NCBI RefSeq assembly: GCF_020662265.1
Contig: NZ_VEWM01000082.1
Coordinates: 1-64,000 of the forward strand
Length of the DNA: 64,000 nucleotides
Reading direction: 5' to 3'
Source: Psychrobacter sp. I-STPA6b
Lineage (GTDB): Bacteria > Pseudomonadota > Gammaproteobacteria > Pseudomonadales > Moraxellaceae
Made by a program: the position numbers and the translations under genes. Of this stretch, positions 61,839 through 64,000 are shown piece after piece. The notes beneath the pieces are model-generated. The model was given only the letters and a program-made list of their open reading frames with translations, made no database searches and had not been told where the DNA came from. The stretch's first letter is position 1. Each line of letters starts with the position of its first letter.

Positions 61839-62915
61839 ATGCATTCAGACTCTTCCGACTCCCCATTTTTTTCAAAAACTAACCTTGCAGTCTTTGCTGG
61901 AGTACTGGCTCTGCATGGTGTTGCCATATGGTATTTAACAGAAGTGAGTTTCCCTGAACAGCCACCCATAGAGGAAACTAAACCAATTGAAGTAACATTG
62001 GTTGAGAAAGTTGAGCCACCACCAGAAGTTGAGGAAGAGTTACCTGAGCCAGTGGAAGAGCCACCTGTGGCTGATATTCCACCACCACCAGTAAGTGCGC
62101 CTCCACCGCCACCGCCTGCGAAGAAAGATCCACCGCCTCCGCCACCGGAGAAGAAAGATCCGCCACCTCCACCACCGGAGAAGAAAGATCCACCACCTCC
62201 ACCACCGGAGAAGAAAGATCCGCCTCCACCTCCGCCACCAGTGGAGAAAACGCCTGAGCCTATTATTAATGTAGAAACAGAATCTTCTGTTACGATTAAT
62301 CGTGAGCGCTTAGAGCAAGAACGTTTAGAAAAAGAACGTGCAGAACGAGAACGTGCAGAGCGAGAACGTGCAGAGCGAGAACGTGCAGAGCGAGAACGTG
62401 CAGAGCGAGAACGTGCAGAGCGAGAACGTGCAGAACGAGAGCGTGCAGAACGAGAGCGTGCAGAACGAGAGCGTGCAGAGCGAGAGCGTGCAGAACGAGA
62501 GCGTGCAGAACGAGAGCGTGCAGAACGAGAGCGTGCAGAACGAGAGCGTGCAGAGCGAGAACGTGCAGAGCGAGAACGTGCAGAACGAGAACGTGCAGAA
62601 CAAGAGCGTATTGCAAATACAGTACACAACTTCTCTTATGGTGAGGCAAGATGGATAAGTAAACCAAATCCAAGTGAGAGTGATATAACCAGACTACAGC
62701 TACCAGCAGGCAGCTCATTTACGACAAGGCTTAAGTTGACTGTTGATAAGAATGGTAATGTGACAAGTGCTGATATGGTACAGTCATCAGGTAATGTAAG
62801 GGTTGATAGGTTAGCTAGACAAGCAGCGTTAAGAGCAAAATTAAGACCATTTACAAAAAATGGAGTGACTGTTTCTGGTACTGTGACAGCACCAATAACG
62901 ATACAGCAGCGATAG
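61839..62915 (+). CDS. tonB: TonB family energy transducer with ER repeats
   Basis: 358 aa from ATG 61839 (a TTG at 61830 is the alternative). One N-terminal membrane segment (about 10-32, LAVFAGVLALHGVAIWYLTEV). Then a Pro/Glu region with EPVEEP and four KKDPPPPPPxE units (about 95-135), a charged ER-repeat helix (about 166-255, 18 RAERE-type units), and the C-terminal TonB domain (about 270-358, RWISKPNPSESDITRLQLPAGSSFTTRLKLTVDKNGNV, VRVDRLARQAALRAKLRPF). It transmits proton-motive energy from ExbB-ExbD to outer membrane TonB-dependent receptors. exbB and exbD follow on the same strand. Much longer than E. coli TonB (239 aa) because of the repeats. Confidence 0.92.
   Translation: MHSDSSDSPFFSKTNLAVFAGVLALHGVAIWYLTEVSFPEQPPIEETKPIEVTLVEKVEPPPEVEEELPEPVEEPPVADIPPPPVSAPPPPPPAKKDPPPPPPEKKDPPPPPPEKKDPPPPPPEKKDPPPPPPPVEKTPEPIINVETESSVTINRERLEQERLEKERAERERAERERAERERAERERAERERAERERAERERAERERAERERAERERAERERAERERAERERAERERAERERAERERAERERAEQERIANTVHNFSYGEARWISKPNPSESDITRLQLPAGSSFTTRLKLTVDKNGNVTSADMVQSSGNVRVDRLARQAALRAKLRPFTKNGVTVSGTVTAPITIQQR
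62121..62240 (+). repeat. 30-bp tandem repeat in tonB (Pro-rich)
   Basis: Four copies of a 30-bp unit starting AAGAAAGATCC lie at 62121, 62151, 62181 and 62211, coding for KKDPPPPPPE. They make a stiff polyproline stretch, as in other TonB proteins. Confidence 0.88.
62334..62603 (+). repeat. 15-bp tandem repeat in tonB, 18 copies
   Basis: The unit GARCGTGCAGARCGA (R = A or G) repeats 18 times without interruption (62334-62603), the last unit ending in CAA. Each unit codes for ERAER. The differences between units 1-17 are only in the third position of Glu codons, so all are synonymous. It codes for a long charged helix. Confidence 0.95.
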
Positions 62916-63045
62916 TATTTATTTAGCAGTAATGATAGATGGTTGGATTATAGTTACTGCAATTGGCTTTTATTAGTAATAACTGCACCAAATATAATGG
63001 TAAGTTTTATTTAAGTTTTTATTTTTTATGTATTAAGGAGTCTTT

Positions 63046-63600
63046 ATGGACTTTGCAAGCTATTGGCAATACACTGATATTGTAACTAAGTCTTTATTTT
63101 TCATCCTATTTGCGTTATCTATTGCATCTTGGGTGACTGGTATTATTCGTATCTATCATAGTTCTCAGTTATCAAAAACAGTAGAAGATGATTTGGCACA
63201 AGCAGTACAGGCTGAGATTGTGGGTAGTGAAACTATGCAACCAACACAGCGTAAAGCGATGGTTGAGCAAGTTTTGATGCAGCAAATTGGGCGTTATCGT
63301 TACAGCAGTGAGAAAGGTTTACCTATTTTAGGGACAACGGCTGCAATTGCACCATTTATTGGGCTATTTGGTACAGTATGGGGGATTTTCCATGCGCTAC
63401 ATAGTATTGGACAGACAGGACAAGCTGGTCTAGGACAAGTGGCTGGACCTGTTGGTGAAGCACTGATTATGACAGGTTTGGGTCTAGCAGTAGCGATTCC
63501 TGCGGTTATTTTTTATAACATTGCGGTGCGTATGAATCGTAAAACCATGCATTTAGCAAATGATATTGCTTATGGATTGCTTGCACAATCAGTGAAGTAA
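63046..63600 (+). CDS. exbB: MotA/TolQ/ExbB proton channel family protein
   Basis: 184 aa, with an AAGGAG ribosome site. Three membrane segments (about 12-34, 105-130, 145-170). The conserved GILGTTAAIAPFIGLFGTVWGIFHALHSIG-like region is seen as LGTTAAIAPFIGLFGTVWGIFHAL (about 96-120) and GEALIMTGLGLAVAIPAVIFYNI (about 143-165). Forms the channel with ExbD that uses protons to drive TonB. Its place after tonB argues for ExbB rather than TolQ. 173 bp separate it from exbD. Confidence 0.93.
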   Translation: MDFASYWQYTDIVTKSLFFILFALSIASWVTGIIRIYHSSQLSKTVEDDLAQAVQAEIVGSETMQPTQRKAMVEQVLMQQIGRYRYSSEKGLPILGTTAAIAPFIGLFGTVWGIFHALHSIGQTGQAGLGQVAGPVGEALIMTGLGLAVAIPAVIFYNIAVRMNRKTMHLANDIAYGLLAQSVK

Positions 63601-63618
63601 TACCAATGTTATAACCCT

Positions 63619-63638
63619 CAATCATAATAACATGATTG
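63619..63638. other. hairpin between exbB and exbD
   Basis: CAATCAT (63619-63625) and ATGATTG (63632-63638) with a 6-nt loop lie just after the exbB stop. There is no T-tract, so it is more likely a processing or stabilising structure than a terminator. Confidence 0.35.
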
Positions 63639-63773
63639 GATAATAGATGATGGTAAAGGTCAATCAACCATAGCACAATACAAAAAATATGGTATGGCTT
63701 ATTGATGCAATACCAAATACCAATATTATATGATTATATGTTGGTTGCTTATAGTAAATAAATCGAGGATATT

Positions 63774-64000
63774 ATGGCATTTCAGCTTGGTGATGAAGAC
63801 AGCCAACAGATGAGTGAAATCAACTTGATTCCACTGATTGATATTATGTTGGTATTGATGATTATCTTTTTGGTAACAGCGACGGTGTTAAACCCTAGTG
63901 TGCCATTAGATTTGCCTAAGACTAGCGCTAGTGTACAAGAAGCACCGCCTGAGTCTGTCGATATTAGTATTGATAAAGATGCTAAGGTATTTTTAGATGG
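63774..64000 (+). CDS. exbD: ExbD/TolR family protein, cut by window end
   Basis: Only the first 75 codons are inside the window. It starts at ATG 63774 after GAGGATATT. MAFQLGDEDSQQMSEINLIPLIDIMLVLMIIFLVTATVL shows the ExbD N-terminal tail and membrane helix with the essential Asp in LIDIML (about residue 23). The periplasmic part begins LDLPKTSASVQ. Partner of ExbB in the TonB system. Confidence 0.9.
   Translation, partial: MAFQLGDEDSQQMSEINLIPLIDIMLVLMIIFLVTATVLNPSVPLDLPKTSASVQEAPPESVDISIDKDAKVFLD

Noticed and set aside
61805..62629. 274-aa minus-strand frame reading as Ser-Ala-Arg repeats and Gly-rich runs
   Set aside because: It is the mirror of the tonB repeats: 15-bp and 30-bp units have no stop in several frames. 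The plus frame has the TonB membrane segment and C-terminal domain.

Overview
The window is chromosomal DNA of a gammaproteobacterium, most likely of the family Moraxellaceae (Psychrobacter/Moraxella-like). The 16S sequence has the look of that family, the DNA is AT-rich, and the gene neighbourhoods (rpmI-rplT-pheST-ihfA, lgt-thyA-folA, hisIE-tatABC, corC-lnt, tonB-exbB-exbD) and protein sequences fit it. This is a reading by eye; no database search was run.

Layout. 1-5800: a complete rRNA operon with two tandem sigma-70 promoters, a long leader, 16S, tRNA-Ile(GAT), tRNA-Ala(TGC), 23S, 5S and a strong terminator. Leader and spacers hold complementary stretches that form the 16S and 23S processing stalks. 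5900-17800: an unrecognised gene, uvrC (minus), a dienelactone-hydrolase-like gene, a coiled-coil membrane protein, a YcgN-like cysteine-cluster protein, corC, lnt, a small acidic membrane protein, a POT peptide transporter and an M24B aminopeptidase. 17830-19114: an AT-rich non-coding stretch ending in a MITE-like element. 19115-20788: an amino-acid-sensor-like dCache-HAMP protein without an output domain, paired with a PATAN/DUF4388-like protein. 20790-33240: folA-thyA-lgt, an NRDE protein, rppH, an OsmC protein, a MAPEG protein, dusC, a UvrD/Fbh1-like helicase, a lipoprotein with a septum-formation-like domain, tatC-tatB-tatA, hisIE and a hotdog thioesterase. 33950-39130: rpmI, rplT, pheS, pheT, ihfA, with no infC or thrS upstream inside the window. 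39400-53800: an Ala/Glu-rich lipoprotein, a YpfJ-type metallopeptidase, rho, trxA, an RluA-family synthase, an SDR that lacks the catalytic Lys, a large unknown protein, a conserved-TM-helix channel, an FKBP lipoprotein, argA, a secreted unknown protein and a patatin lipoprotein. 53900-64000: recG, an RND pump pair (adaptor and permease) and a tonB-exbB-exbD energy-transduction cluster, with exbD cut by the window end.

Most of the window is housekeeping. The parts that merit a second look are: (1) a family of at least five related short elements with terminal inverted repeats (18.8, 29.5, 34.7, 45.1 and 56.2 kb); (2) the two-gene sensor unit at 19-20.8 kb; (3) a TonB with 18 tandem 15-bp units that code for a charged helix and vary only synonymously; (4) a possible attenuator with a micro-ORF before pheS; (5) perfect inverted repeats upstream of tonB; (6) an SDR with a broken active site. 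No CRISPR array, prophage or intact transposase gene was seen.
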